Positions 55,539 through 63,927 of a stretch of 64,000 nucleotides of DNA are shown here, in pieces. The stretch covers positions 3,348,001 to 3,412,000 of the forward strand of contig NZ_CP092535.1 in NCBI RefSeq assembly GCF_022437945.1, written 5' to 3'. The stretch comes from Nocardioides sp. TF02-7. GTDB lineage: Bacteria > Actinomycetota > Actinomycetes > Propionibacteriales > Nocardioidaceae. Position 1 is the first letter of the stretch. Each line of letters begins with the position of its first letter. The notes below the pieces were generated by a model, which ran no database searches, had not been told where the DNA came from, and saw nothing but the letters and a program-made list of their open reading frames with translations. The position numbers and the translations under genes were made by a program.

Positions 55539-56831
55539 TTGACGACCGAGCAGGCGGGAGCAGCGCGTGCCGCAGCGGCCTCCAAGGCGGCCAGGGCAGT
55601 GCTCGGCGGCCTCTGTCCGCAGCGCGGCTGGATCGAGGACCTCTACCGCGACCTCCACGCCCATCCCGAGCTCTCCCACCAGGAGCACCGCACCGCCGCC
55701 CTCGTCCCCGACCGGCTCCGCGACGCCGGCTGCGAGGTCCATGAAGGGATCGGCGGCACCGGCGTGGTGGGCGTGCTGGCCAAGGGGCCCGGACCGACGG
55801 TGCTCCTGCGCGCCGACATGGACGCCCTGCCAGTGCGGGAGGAGACCGGGCTGCCCTACGCCAGCACGGTCACGGCGACCGACGGCGACACCGAGGTCCC
55901 GGTCATGCACGCCTGCGGTCACGACGTACACGTCGCGTGCCTGGCCGGCGCCACCACCTTGCTGGCACAGGCGCGCGACCAGTGGTCCGGCCGCCTGGTG
56001 GTGGTGTTCCAGCCCGCGGAGGAGACCGCGGACGGCGCCAGGGCGATGCTCGACGACGGGCTCGCCGGGATCGTCGGCGACGTCGACGTCGCGATGGCGC
56101 AGCACGTGCTGCCGATGCCCGCCGGCCGCGTCGGGACGAGGACCGGTGCGGTGCTGTCGGCGGCCGACAGCATGCGGATTACGGTGCATGGCAGGGGAGC
56201 GCACGGGTCGATGCCGCAGGCGGCGGTCGACCCGGTGGTGCTCGCCGCGATGATCGTCGTCCGTCTCCAGACCGTCGTCGCCCGCGAGGTCGCCCCGGGC
56301 GACCCGGCGGTGCTGACCGTCGGCAGCATCGCCGCCGGGAGCAAGAGCAACGTCATCCCCGACCACGCCGTGCTCCAGCTCAACGTGCGCACGTACGACG
56401 AGGCCACCCGCGCCGCCGTGCTGGCAGCGATCGAGCGCATCGTGCGCGCCGAGTGCCAGGCGTCCGGGTCACCGGCCGAGCCGGAGCTCGAGCTGTTCGA
56501 CCGCTACCCGCTCACCGAGAACGACGCCGGGGTGACCGGTCGCGTTGCGGAGGCGTTCGCGGCCTTCTTCGGCGACCGGGCCGGCGAGCTGCCCCAGCAG
56601 AGTGCGAGCGAGGACTTCAGCGACCTCCCGCGAGCCTTCGGCGCGCCCTCCACCTACTGGGGGATCGGCGGCACCGACCCCGACGCCTACGCTCGTGCGC
56701 AGGAGGCCGGTCGCGTGGCCCAGGACGTGCCGGTCAACCACTCCGCCGGCTTCGCCCCGGTCGTCCAGCCGACGCTCGACACTGGCGTCGAAGCGCTCGT
56801 CGTCGGCGCGCTCGCATGGCTCCACCGGTGA
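55539..56831 (+). CDS. M20-family amidohydrolase
   Basis: 430 residues. Metal-binding motifs: VLLRADMDALPVREET, MHACGHDVHVACL and FQPAEETADGARAML; later RGAHGSMPQ and the C-terminal NHSAGFAPV. It is expected to cleave N-acyl amino acids or similar amides using a binuclear metal centre. I chose TTG 55539 because GAGGAGG lies six bases upstream. No frameshift. Confidence 0.88.
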   Translation: MTTEQAGAARAAAASKAARAVLGGLCPQRGWIEDLYRDLHAHPELSHQEHRTAALVPDRLRDAGCEVHEGIGGTGVVGVLAKGPGPTVLLRADMDALPVREETGLPYASTVTATDGDTEVPVMHACGHDVHVACLAGATTLLAQARDQWSGRLVVVFQPAEETADGARAMLDDGLAGIVGDVDVAMAQHVLPMPAGRVGTRTGAVLSAADSMRITVHGRGAHGSMPQAAVDPVVLAAMIVVRLQTVVAREVAPGDPAVLTVGSIAAGSKSNVIPDHAVLQLNVRTYDEATRAAVLAAIERIVRAECQASGSPAEPELELFDRYPLTENDAGVTGRVAEAFAAFFGDRAGELPQQSASEDFSDLPRAFGAPSTYWGIGGTDPDAYARAQEAGRVAQDVPVNHSAGFAPVVQPTLDTGVEALVVGALAWLHR

Positions 56832-56853
56832 CGACGCCGAAGGGTACGCCGGG

Positions 56854-57574
56854 TCAGCCCGGCACCCGGAACCCGCGGAAGACGACCTCGCGCCGGACCG
56901 AGAACCCGAGCCGCTCGTAGAGCGCGAGGGCGCCGGTGTTCCCGCTGAGGACGTGGAGGAAGGGCCGGTCGCCGGTGCGGTGGATCTCGTCGACGAGGGC
57001 GCCGACGACCTGCCCAGCGAGACCCCGCCCGCGTGCCTCGTGAGCGGTGCAGACGGCGCTGATCTCCGACCAGCCCTCGGGGCGAACGCGTACGCCGCCG
57101 ATCGCGACCAGCCGGCCGCCCTCGCGGACGCCGAGGTAGGTGCCCATCTCGATGGTCCGCGGCCAGAACGGACCGGGCGCTGTCGAGGCGACGAGGTCGA
57201 GCATGTCGGGCACGTCCTCGGGTCCGAGCCGCCTGACGTCCGACCGTTCGGCGCGTGGTGGGGCGACTGTCGACTGGGGGTCTTCGGGGCCGACCAGCTG
57301 CAGCCCGGTCACGGTGAAGACGGGCGCCCAGTCCGGTGGTGGTGTCGCCGGGGAGCTGAACATGTCGGCCAGACCGCCGGGGCCGAGCAGAGCGGCCAGG
57401 TCGTGCCAGTCCTGCAACTCCGGCTCGGGCGGGACCGAGACGAAGGACGCGACCGAGGGCTGGTAGGCGCACGCGGATCCGACGCGACGGGCGAGATGGG
57501 CGTGCCGACCGGAAAGGGGAGGCGGCGACGGGCTCGTCCAGGATGCTGTTCGCGGAGCGACTCGGCGTGGACAC
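56854..57574 (-). CDS. GNAT-family N-acetyltransferase (one frameshift)
   Basis: Corrected length is 239 residues. The acetyl-CoA site is VCTAHEARGRGLAGQVVGAL and the C-terminus LALYERLGFSVRREVVFRGF. A roughly 90-residue N-terminal part precedes the GNAT core. The frame breaks at 57516-57519 (GGGG, should be three), giving VAASLSGRHAHLARRVGSAC. The GTG at 57574 fits. Convergent with the M20 gene. Substrate unknown. Confidence 0.8.
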
Positions 57575-57602
57575 CCCGACATTCTGGCCGCCGGCACCGC
57601 CC

Positions 57603-57652
57603 GGGACGTCATGCGGTGCGGGCCACGGGCGGCCCTGAGCGCATGACGTCCC
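57603..57652 (-). terminator. Stem-loop family C, copy 2
   Basis: 13-bp perfect arms GGGACGTCATGCG and CGCATGACGTCCC with an inner GGGCC/GGCCC. It lies downstream of the PhyH gene on the minus strand and probably ends its transcript. Confidence 0.75.
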
Positions 57653-57792
57653 GAGCTGGTACACGCCCCACCTTGTGATGGCGCCGTGGGCTGGACCCTG
57701 GAGAACTTTCGGCATGTCCCGCAGAGGTCCACGGCGACGAGCGCGACGAGGAACCCGTCTACAGGGCACCTCATCGCGCTCCCGACCTCGGG

Positions 57793-58614
57793 TCAGAGCA
57801 CGTCGAGCAGCCAGCGGGTCGGGTCCGTGAGCCGGGCGTCGAGAGCGCTCGTCAGCACGTCGCGTTGCACGACCTGCTGCGGCACGTCCCGACGTGCGTA
57901 GCTGATCGTCGCAACGCGGCGTCGGGCGCCGCTGCGGTTGGTGGTCCCGCTGTGCCAGAGGTGGCCGTTGATCACGGCGATCGCACCGCGCGGCATGGTC
58001 ACGTAGCGCTCGCCGTCGTAGGCCGCGTGCGGGTCGGCCGGGATCCGGGCGGCGTCCTCGGCCGCATCGGTCTCCTGCTGGCCGTCGTAGAGGTTCTCCG
58101 CCGGCACGTTGAGGTAGCCCCACCGGTGCGAACCCGGCACCACGCGGGTCGGGCCGTTGTCCGCGGTGACCTCGTCGAGAGCCACCATGGTGTTGACCAG
58201 CTGCCAGCCCCGGTCGTCCTTCGGCACGTCGCTGTGCAGCCGCTGCTGCCCGGCGCCGGCGAGCGGCTCGCGGATGTTGGCGCCGTGGAGCCGGAACTCG
58301 CCGAGCACGTGACGGGCGGCTGCCAGCGTCGGCCCGATGGCGATCAGCGGGTCGAACGCATCCGACTTGTTGTAGAGGTTCGACAACCGTCGGGAGACGC
58401 CGACCTCTTGGGAGACCTCGCCACCGGCCCCCTCGCCCTCGGCCGCCCAGAGGGCATCCGCCGCCTCGGTCATCCGATCGCACTGCTCCTCGGTGAAGAC
58501 GCCCTCCACGACGAAGAAGCCGTCCTCGTCGATGGCGCGGATCTGCTCCGGCGAGAGCTCCGGGATGCCGAGCGCGGCGAGGTGGTCACGGGTGTCGGGG
58601 GTGGTTGCGGTCAT
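57793..58614 (-). CDS. Phytanoyl-CoA dioxygenase family protein
   Basis: 273 residues. The Fe(II)/2-oxoglutarate facial triad is visible as LHSDVP (HxD) and NGHLWHSGTTNRSGARRRV (distal His plus the Arg for 2OG). It hydroxylates an unknown small molecule. ATG at 58614 with AGGAGG. Divergent from a LacI regulator, with a LacI-type operator upstream of its -10 (TAGCGT), so it is likely repressed until an inducer is present. Confidence 0.88.
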   Translation of the reverse strand: MTATTPDTRDHLAALGIPELSPEQIRAIDEDGFFVVEGVFTEEQCDRMTEAADALWAAEGEGAGGEVSQEVGVSRRLSNLYNKSDAFDPLIAIGPTLAAARHVLGEFRLHGANIREPLAGAGQQRLHSDVPKDDRGWQLVNTMVALDEVTADNGPTRVVPGSHRWGYLNVPAENLYDGQQETDAAEDAARIPADPHAAYDGERYVTMPRGAIAVINGHLWHSGTTNRSGARRRVATISYARRDVPQQVVQRDVLTSALDARLTDPTRWLLDVL

Positions 58615-58663
58615 CGTTCCTCCTGGTGATCGGACTAGTGACAACCACCACGCTAGGCTCGCG

Positions 58664-58677
58664 ATGAACCGTTTCAT
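58664..58677. promoter_or_regulatory. LacI-family operator between phyH and lacI genes
   Basis: ATGAACCGTTTCAT, near-palindromic (12 of 14) with the central CG typical of LacI-family sites. It lies just upstream of a TAGCGT -10-like hexamer for the minus-strand dioxygenase gene. Confidence 0.65.
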
Positions 58678-58711
58678 CCAGGTCGCAGCGGCAGGGAGGG
58701 GAGGGCTACGG

Positions 58712-60013
58712 ATGACCGACATCCGGGACGTGGCCCACCGGGCGGGCGTCTCCGTCGGCACCGTGTCGCGGGTGCTCAACCGACACCCGTCGGTCGGTCC
58801 GGAGCTGCGGGAGCGGGTCCTCGCGGCGATCGACGAGCTCGACTGGCAGCCGCACCGGGTCGCCCGCAACCTGCGTACCGGGCGTAGCCAGACCGTGGGC
58901 CTGGTCGTCGTCGACATCTCCCACCCGTTCTACCCGGACGTGGTTCGCGCGGCCGAGGCTGCCGTCGAGGGAGCCGGATTCACGCTGGTCCTCGCCAACA
59001 CCTACGACGACGTGGGGCGCGAGGACCGGGTGCTCGACCTGATGCTCGACCAGCGCGTGGCGGGCGTCTTGATGAGCCCGGCCAACGGCGACAACACGTT
59101 GGTGGAGGGGTTCCGCAGGGCCCGGACGCCGGTCGTCTTCCTCGACGCGCCTCCCTCGGAGACGACCGGGCCGGTCTGCTCGGTCCACGCCGACGACGTC
59201 CGAGGTGCGCGTCGCGCCGTCGAGCACCTCGCGTCGCTGGGGCATCGCTCGCTGCTCGTGCTCACCGGACCGGACTGGATGCGGCAGTGCGTGGAACGCG
59301 AGACCGGCGCCCGGCAGGCGGCCGCCACGCTGGGGCTCGGCGTCGACGTCGTGACGCTGCCCGACCTGACGGCGCGGTCCGCGGAGGCAGCTGCCATCCG
59401 GCTGCTCGCCGACGGCTGGCGGTGGTCATCGGTGTTCTGCGTCCAGGACGCCGTGGCGGTCGGCCTTCAGCGGGCCCTGCTGCGGCACGGCGTACGACTT
59501 CCGGAGCACGTCTCCGTCGTGGGGTACGACGACGTCGACGCCGCCGCGTTCGCCCCGGTGCCGCTCACGACCGTGCACAAGCCGCGGGCCGACATGGGCC
59601 GCCTCGGCGCCGAGCTGCTGCTCGCGGAGATGGGAGCCGCCACCGACCACCGCCACACCTCCCACGTCGTCGAGACCCGCCTGGTCACTCGTGAGTCGAC
59701 CGCGCCGCCGCGGGACGTCATGCGGGTGAGGGCCACGGGTGGCCCGGAGCGGATGACGTCGCGGCGAGAGCGCGGCCGAGGACGGGGGCGCCCCTTCCGC
59801 TCAGGCAGCGCCCTTCGCCACGAACTGGACGCGTCCGGCCTCGTCGGTCACCGCGTCCAGCTGTCGGCCGGCGACGCGTCGGGCCGCTGCGGGGGCCAGG
59901 TAGAGGCGGCCACCGGCGCGCTCCACGACGTGGTCGCCCGGCTGCGGGCCCTGCACCACACGGACCTCGAGGGACGCGGAGGGGTCGTCGCGAGAAGCGA
60001 TGCGGAGCCCTGA
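58712..60013 (+). CDS. LacI-family transcriptional regulator, with read-through tail
   Basis: The HTH is MTDIRDVAHRAGVSVGTVSR then VLNRHPSVGPELRERV (residues 1-36); the periplasmic-binding-like core follows to about residue 335 (VVETRLVTREST). The open frame continues another 95 or so residues through stem-loop C copy 3 and antisense to the HesB-like gene. That extension is not LacI-like, so the true end is probably near 59735, hidden by an indel or by a wrong base. It likely represses the dioxygenase gene and itself. Confidence 0.75.
   Translation: MTDIRDVAHRAGVSVGTVSRVLNRHPSVGPELRERVLAAIDELDWQPHRVARNLRTGRSQTVGLVVVDISHPFYPDVVRAAEAAVEGAGFTLVLANTYDDVGREDRVLDLMLDQRVAGVLMSPANGDNTLVEGFRRARTPVVFLDAPPSETTGPVCSVHADDVRGARRAVEHLASLGHRSLLVLTGPDWMRQCVERETGARQAAATLGLGVDVVTLPDLTARSAEAAAIRLLADGWRWSSVFCVQDAVAVGLQRALLRHGVRLPEHVSVVGYDDVDAAAFAPVPLTTVHKPRADMGRLGAELLLAEMGAATDHRHTSHVVETRLVTRESTAPPRDVMRVRATGGPERMTSRRERGRGRGRPFRSGSALRHELDASGLVGHRVQLSAGDASGRCGGQVEAATGALHDVVARLRALHHTDLEGRGGVVARSDAEP
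59706..59766 (+). terminator. Stem-loop family C, copy 3
   Basis: CGGGACGTCATGCGGGTGAG pairs imperfectly with GGAGCGGATGACGTCGCGG across GGGCCACGGGTGGCCC. Same core as copies 1 and 2. Lies at the natural end of the LacI gene. Confidence 0.65.
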
Positions 60014-60085
60014 GGAGAACTCCAACGTCGGGTGCGCGGTGACGCGCCGGAGGACGCTCAGGGCGCGGGGCGTGAACGTCAGCAC
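59801..60085 (-). CDS. HesB/IscA-like small protein
   Basis: 94 residues from GTG 60085, nine bases after AAGGAGG. The sequence (MLTFTPRALSVLRRVTAHPT ... GDHVVERAGGRLYLAPAAAR ... VDAVTDEAG-type end) follows the A-type Fe-S carrier fold, but the three conserved cysteines are absent. Such Cys-less HesB-like proteins are common in actinomycetes; the function is unknown. Convergent with the LacI gene. Confidence 0.65.
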   Translation of the reverse strand: MLTFTPRALSVLRRVTAHPTLEFSSGLRIASRDDPSASLEVRVVQGPQPGDHVVERAGGRLYLAPAAARRVAGRQLDAVTDEAGRVQFVAKGAA

Positions 60086-60247
60086 GGTGTTTCGCCTCCT
60101 TGTCTGGTACTTCGGTTCCTCCACTCCATCCAGACACCCGCGCGGACCCCCGACAAGGTGGTCGACCGCATTGACCGGACCTCGACCGTCGATCGTCATG
60201 AGACTGCAACGTGACGGACAGCAGACCTGTCACCTGGCGAGGTCACG

Positions 60248-60595
60248 GTGGTCGACATGGCTGCCGAGATCGTGCTCCCGCTGCGGGACGCGGGGATGGA
60301 CGTCGCCTTCGACGACCTCGAGCGCAACCTCGAAGTGGTGCTCGCGGCGGGGCCGCGGACGCTCGTCCTCGACATGGGGGCGGTGGAACGCGTCTCCTCG
60401 ACGGTCGTCGCGGTGCTGCTGTGGACCAGGCGGCGCTGCTCCTCGCAAGGTGTCGAGCTCGTCCTGCGCCGCCCGTCCCGACGGCTGCAGGAGACCCTCG
60501 ACCGCACCGGGCTGTCGCAGGTGCTGGCGGTGGAGGGTGCGGACCGGCCGGGCGGCACCTCCCGTCCCGGGGTGAGCGCGGGCGGCGGACGATGA
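60248..60595 (+). CDS. STAS-domain anti-sigma factor antagonist
   Basis: 115 residues. The STAS core has TLVLDMGAVERVSSTVVAVL with the phosphorylatable Ser/Thr, and ELVLRRPSRRLQETLDRTGL. It would bind an anti-sigma kinase in its unphosphorylated state. A GTG at 60211 in another frame (VTDSRPVTW) suggests that the N-terminus may be longer and broken by an indel. Stop overlaps the next gene. Confidence 0.75.
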   Translation: MVDMAAEIVLPLRDAGMDVAFDDLERNLEVVLAAGPRTLVLDMGAVERVSSTVVAVLLWTRRRCSSQGVELVLRRPSRRLQETLDRTGLSQVLAVEGADRPGGTSRPGVSAGGGR

Positions 60596-61023
60596 GGGCC
60601 GACCGGTTGACGGCACAGATGGAGGAGCTCGTCGGGCCGCCGACGCTCCCCGGTGTCACGCGGTTCGACGTGCTGTGCCGGCCCGGGGTCGTCGAGACCG
60701 TCCTCGGCCTCGTCGACCGGTGGGCGTCCGACCGGGCACTGTCGGAGGGCTCCGTCACGCGGCTGGAGTCGTTGATGCGGGTCACCCTCGCCCACGGCCT
60801 GCGGTTCGGGCCGAGGAGGCTGACGCTCCTCATCCGGTGGCAGGACCTCGAGCGGGTCCGGGTCGACGTCCGCTGGTCGGGTTGCTCCGACGCGGCGGCT
60901 GCCGACCAGGGCGGGCACGACCTCCAGGCGACGATCGCGACACTCGACGCCCTGGCAGCGGACTGGGGGGTGGCGCGCGACGACGGCGGCTGGCTCCAGT
61001 GGATCGTCGCCGACACGGAATGA
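60592..61023 (+). CDS. Possible anti-sigma-like ATP-binding protein (degenerate)
   Basis: 143 residues from ATG 60592, coupled to the STAS gene (ATGA). Its length, position and segments such as LSEGSVTRLESLMRVTLAHG and TLIRWQDLERVRVDV fit an RsbW-like partner, but I cannot see intact N and G boxes. It ends DDGGWLQWIVADTE. The partner sigma factor is not in the window. Confidence 0.45.
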   Translation: MRADRLTAQMEELVGPPTLPGVTRFDVLCRPGVVETVLGLVDRWASDRALSEGSVTRLESLMRVTLAHGLRFGPRRLTLLIRWQDLERVRVDVRWSGCSDAAAADQGGHDLQATIATLDALAADWGVARDDGGWLQWIVADTE

Positions 61024-61054
61024 GGCCCCGGTCCCTCACCCGGCGGCCGGTGCC

Positions 61055-61714
61055 TCAGCGACGCGGACAGCCGATGGCGCCCGGTGCGCGGAGCCGGGCG
61101 GGCAGGAGCTCGGCGTAGTCGCTCGCGCGCACGGGCTCGTCGGTGAGCACGCCGCCCGGCAGCGGGACCTGCACCGGCTCGCCGTCGTCGACGAGGACGA
61201 CCGAGCGGACCGTCGGGGCGGATGTGACCGTCAGCACCACCTGCCCGACCGCCACCGGCAGCTGCTCGGCGCTGAGCGGCGTCTCCGGCTCGATGCCGAT
61301 CTCGGCCGTGCCGTCGCGGAGGTCGACCAGGTCGAGGCCGAAGTCCGGCGGGACGGCGGAGGACCTCCCGGCGGCCCGCGTCTCCTCGGACGGCCCGGCC
61401 ACGAGCTCGGCCAGCAGTCGCTCCACCAGTGTCGCGGGGTTCTCGGAGCAGGTGCCGCCGGTCGCCTCCGGGACCAGCCGCTCGCCCCCGGTCCAGACGA
61501 CGACCGGCGCCCGCGCCGGGCCACCGATCGGCGCCGGAGGCGCGGAGGGACTCGGCGGGTCGAGCAGTCCGTAGGGGACCTCGTCGTCGTCGACGGTGCG
61601 CACCGTGCCGCTGCCGGGCACCCCACACGAGAGGAAGGTCGCCGCGGCGGCCACGACCACGACCACGACCGGCGTACGCCGACCGCCCGCGCGACGCGTG
61701 CTGGGCACGGTCAT
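61055..61714 (-). CDS. GerMN-domain lipoprotein
   Basis: 219 residues. Signal and lipobox AAAATFLSCG (Cys near residue 30), then a Pro-rich spacer and a GerMN domain (TLVERLLAELVAGPS, IGIEPETPLSAEQLPVAVGQ, VLTVTSAPTVRSVVLVDDGE). Start overlaps the histidine kinase stop. GerMN lipoproteins such as LpqB modulate the MtrB kinase; a similar role for the adjacent kinase is inferred. Confidence 0.82.
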   Translation of the reverse strand: MTVPSTRRAGGRRTPVVVVVVAAAATFLSCGVPGSGTVRTVDDDEVPYGLLDPPSPSAPPAPIGGPARAPVVVWTGGERLVPEATGGTCSENPATLVERLLAELVAGPSEETRAAGRSSAVPPDFGLDLVDLRDGTAEIGIEPETPLSAEQLPVAVGQVVLTVTSAPTVRSVVLVDDGEPVQVPLPGGVLTDEPVRASDYAELLPARLRAPGAIGCPRR

Positions 61715-63089
61715 CGCTCCCCCGGGCCGCGGCCGGGAGCCGGACGACGAATACCGCGCCGCCGCCCGGTCCGTCCGTGCACCAGACGTCACCACCGTGG
61801 GCATGGACGATCTGCTGGACGATGCTGAGGCCGAGACCGCTGCCGGTGCCGGCCTTCTGCCCGCCCGCGCGGGCGAAGCGCTCGAAGACCCGGCTGCGGT
61901 CCGCGGCGGCCACGCCGGGCCCGTCGTCCGCCACCCGGATGTCGACCACGTCGCCGCCGTCGGCGATCGTGACGCCGGTGAGGCCGTCGCCGTGGAGGTC
62001 GGCGTTGCGGAAGAGGTTGGTGAGGGCTCGCAGCAGCTGGACCCGGTCGACGAGCAGGGTGGGGTCCGTGCCGTCGGGCGGCTCGGTCGCGACCAGGTCG
62101 GACGGGTGGCCGGTCGTCCGCAGCGCCTGGTCGACCAGCTCCCGGGCGCCGATCGCCACGCGTTCCCCCTCGGCGGGGTGGCCGGCGTCGAGCTTGCCGA
62201 GCGTCAGCAGGTCCTCCAGGGCCCGGTGGAAGCGGGCGAGCTCGTCGGCCATGAGGCGCACCGCCTGCTGCGCCCTCGGTGACAGGTCGGGAGCGCCCTG
62301 CAGCAGGCTCAGGCTGGTGGTCAGCGTGGTCACCGGGGTCCGCAGCTCGTGGCTCACGTCGGCGGCGAACCGGGCGTCCTGCTCGATCCGCCGGTTCAAC
62401 GCGTCGACCATGTGGTTGAACGACCCGACCAGGGCGGCCAGGTCCGGGTCGTCGGTGCGCTCCAGGCGGGTGGTGAGGTCGCCGCCGGAGACCCGGACCG
62501 CGGCGGTCGTCACCTCCGCGAGCGGCGTGAGCAGCCGCCGGCTCATCGCGCGCCCGACCAGCGCACCTCCCAGGGTCGTCACGGCTGCGCACACCGCGAG
62601 GGCGAGCGCGAGGGTCCACAGCGTCCGGTCGAGCTCCTCCACGACCGACACCTCGTAGTACTCGGCGTCGACGGCCGGGAGCGGGATCCCGACCACCACC
62701 GCCGAGGGATCGGTGGCGTCGGTCCACCCGACGCCGACCGAGCCGTCGCCGACCACCGGCTGCAGCGCGGCCGTGAGCTCCGGCCCCGCGCCGTCCAGGC
62801 CGGACGAGTACCACTCGCCGTGACGGCGTACGTAGACGACCGCCCCCGCCGGCGGGCTCAGCGAGCCGAGCACCTCGTCGACCTCGGCGCCGGAGGTCTG
62901 CAGGTTGGCCCGCACCAGGGCGCTGTCGGTGAACGCCTGCCGGATCGCGGTGCGCTCGCGCTGCTCGACCAGGAAGTGCCGGACCGAGAAGTAGGTGCTC
63001 ACGGCGAGGATCGCCGACAGGGCGAGCGCGCCGAGGGCGAAGACCAGCGTCACCGACGCCCTGAGACCCCGCGTCGGCCGGGCGGTCAT
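61711..63089 (-). CDS. Membrane sensor histidine kinase (one frame break at the end)
   Basis: Corrected length is 459 residues: TM1 (about 10-33), extracytoplasmic sensor (about 35-160), TM2 (about 165-187), HAMP (VSGGDLTTRLERTDDPDLAA), HisKA with FAADVSHELRTPVTTL (phosphorylated His), and HATPase with LFRNADLHGDG, VADDGPGV and GTGSGLGLSIVQQI. The run 61719-61723 should be six C; corrected, the protein ends LPAAARGER with a TGA that overlaps the lipoprotein start. Start overlaps the response-regulator stop. Confidence 0.9.
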
Positions 63090-63802
63090 CGGACGACGTC
63101 GAGCCGGTATCCGAGGCCGCGGACCGTGACCAGGAGGACGGGGGAGCCCGGGTCGGTCTCGAGCTTCTTGCGCAGCCGCCGGACGTGGACGTCGACGATC
63201 CGCTCGTCGCCGAAGAAGCCCTGCTCCCACACGTGCTCGAGCAGCGAGCTCCGGCTCAGCACGAGCCCGGCGTGGTCGACCAGCACGCTGAGCAGCCGGA
63301 ACTCGGTGTTGGTCAGGTGCACCTCGTCCTCTCCGCGCTTCAGGGCGGCTGCCCCGCGGTCGAAGACCAGCGGACCGTTCCGGGCGTCCAGCACGAACGC
63401 ATCCGCCTCCCGGGGCTGGCTCGCGCCCATCGACGGACGTCTGAGCAGGGCCTTGATCCTGGCCTTCACCTCGTCGACCAGGAACGGCTTGGTCACGTAG
63501 TCGTCGGCTCCTGCCTCCAGGGCCGCCACGATGTCCTCGACCCCGTCGCGCGCGCTCACGACCACGATCGGCGCCTCGGTCTGCGGGCGCGCCCGTTGGA
63601 TGAACGAGAAGCCGTCCATGCCGTGCAGCATCAGGTCCACGAGCATCACGTCGACCCCTTCCGGGTCGGCCACGACCTCGAGGCCGCTCTCCGCGTCCGC
63701 GGCCTCGACGACCTGGTAGCCCTCGTCCTCGAGCACCATCCGCAGGGACGCCCGGAGTCCGGCGTCGTCCTCGAGCACCAAGAGCCGAGTCATGCCCTTC
63801 AT
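63086..63802 (-). CDS. OmpR-family response regulator
   Basis: About 235-238 residues. Receiver: LVLEDDAGLRASL, VDVMLVDLMLHGMDGFSF with the acceptor Asp, VVVSARDG, and YVTKPFLVDEV with the Lys. DNA-binding winged helix: LTNTEFRLLSVLVDHAG, RIVDVHVRRLRKKLETD, VRGLGYRLDVVR. Start is ATG 63802 or 63793. First gene of the regulator-kinase-lipoprotein operon. Confidence 0.92.
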   Translation of the reverse strand: MKGMTRLLVLEDDAGLRASLRMVLEDEGYQVVEAADAESGLEVVADPEGVDVMLVDLMLHGMDGFSFIQRARPQTEAPIVVVSARDGVEDIVAALEAGADDYVTKPFLVDEVKARIKALLRRPSMGASQPREADAFVLDARNGPLVFDRGAAALKRGEDEVHLTNTEFRLLSVLVDHAGLVLSRSSLLEHVWEQGFFGDERIVDVHVRRLRKKLETDPGSPVLLVTVRGLGYRLDVVR

Positions 63803-63927
63803 GATCGCACCCGCCCAGGCGTGGCTGGTGTGGCGGCGTCGGGCATGGGTACCCACCTGACCAGTGCTGGAGGCGGTGCCCGCTCGGCGCCCGCCACCGT
63901 GCGTGACCGATCGAGGGGAGCAATCTG

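Noticed and set aside
59735..60013. C-terminal extension domain on the LacI regulator
   Set aside because: The extra residues come from a terminator hairpin and the antisense of a conserved small gene.
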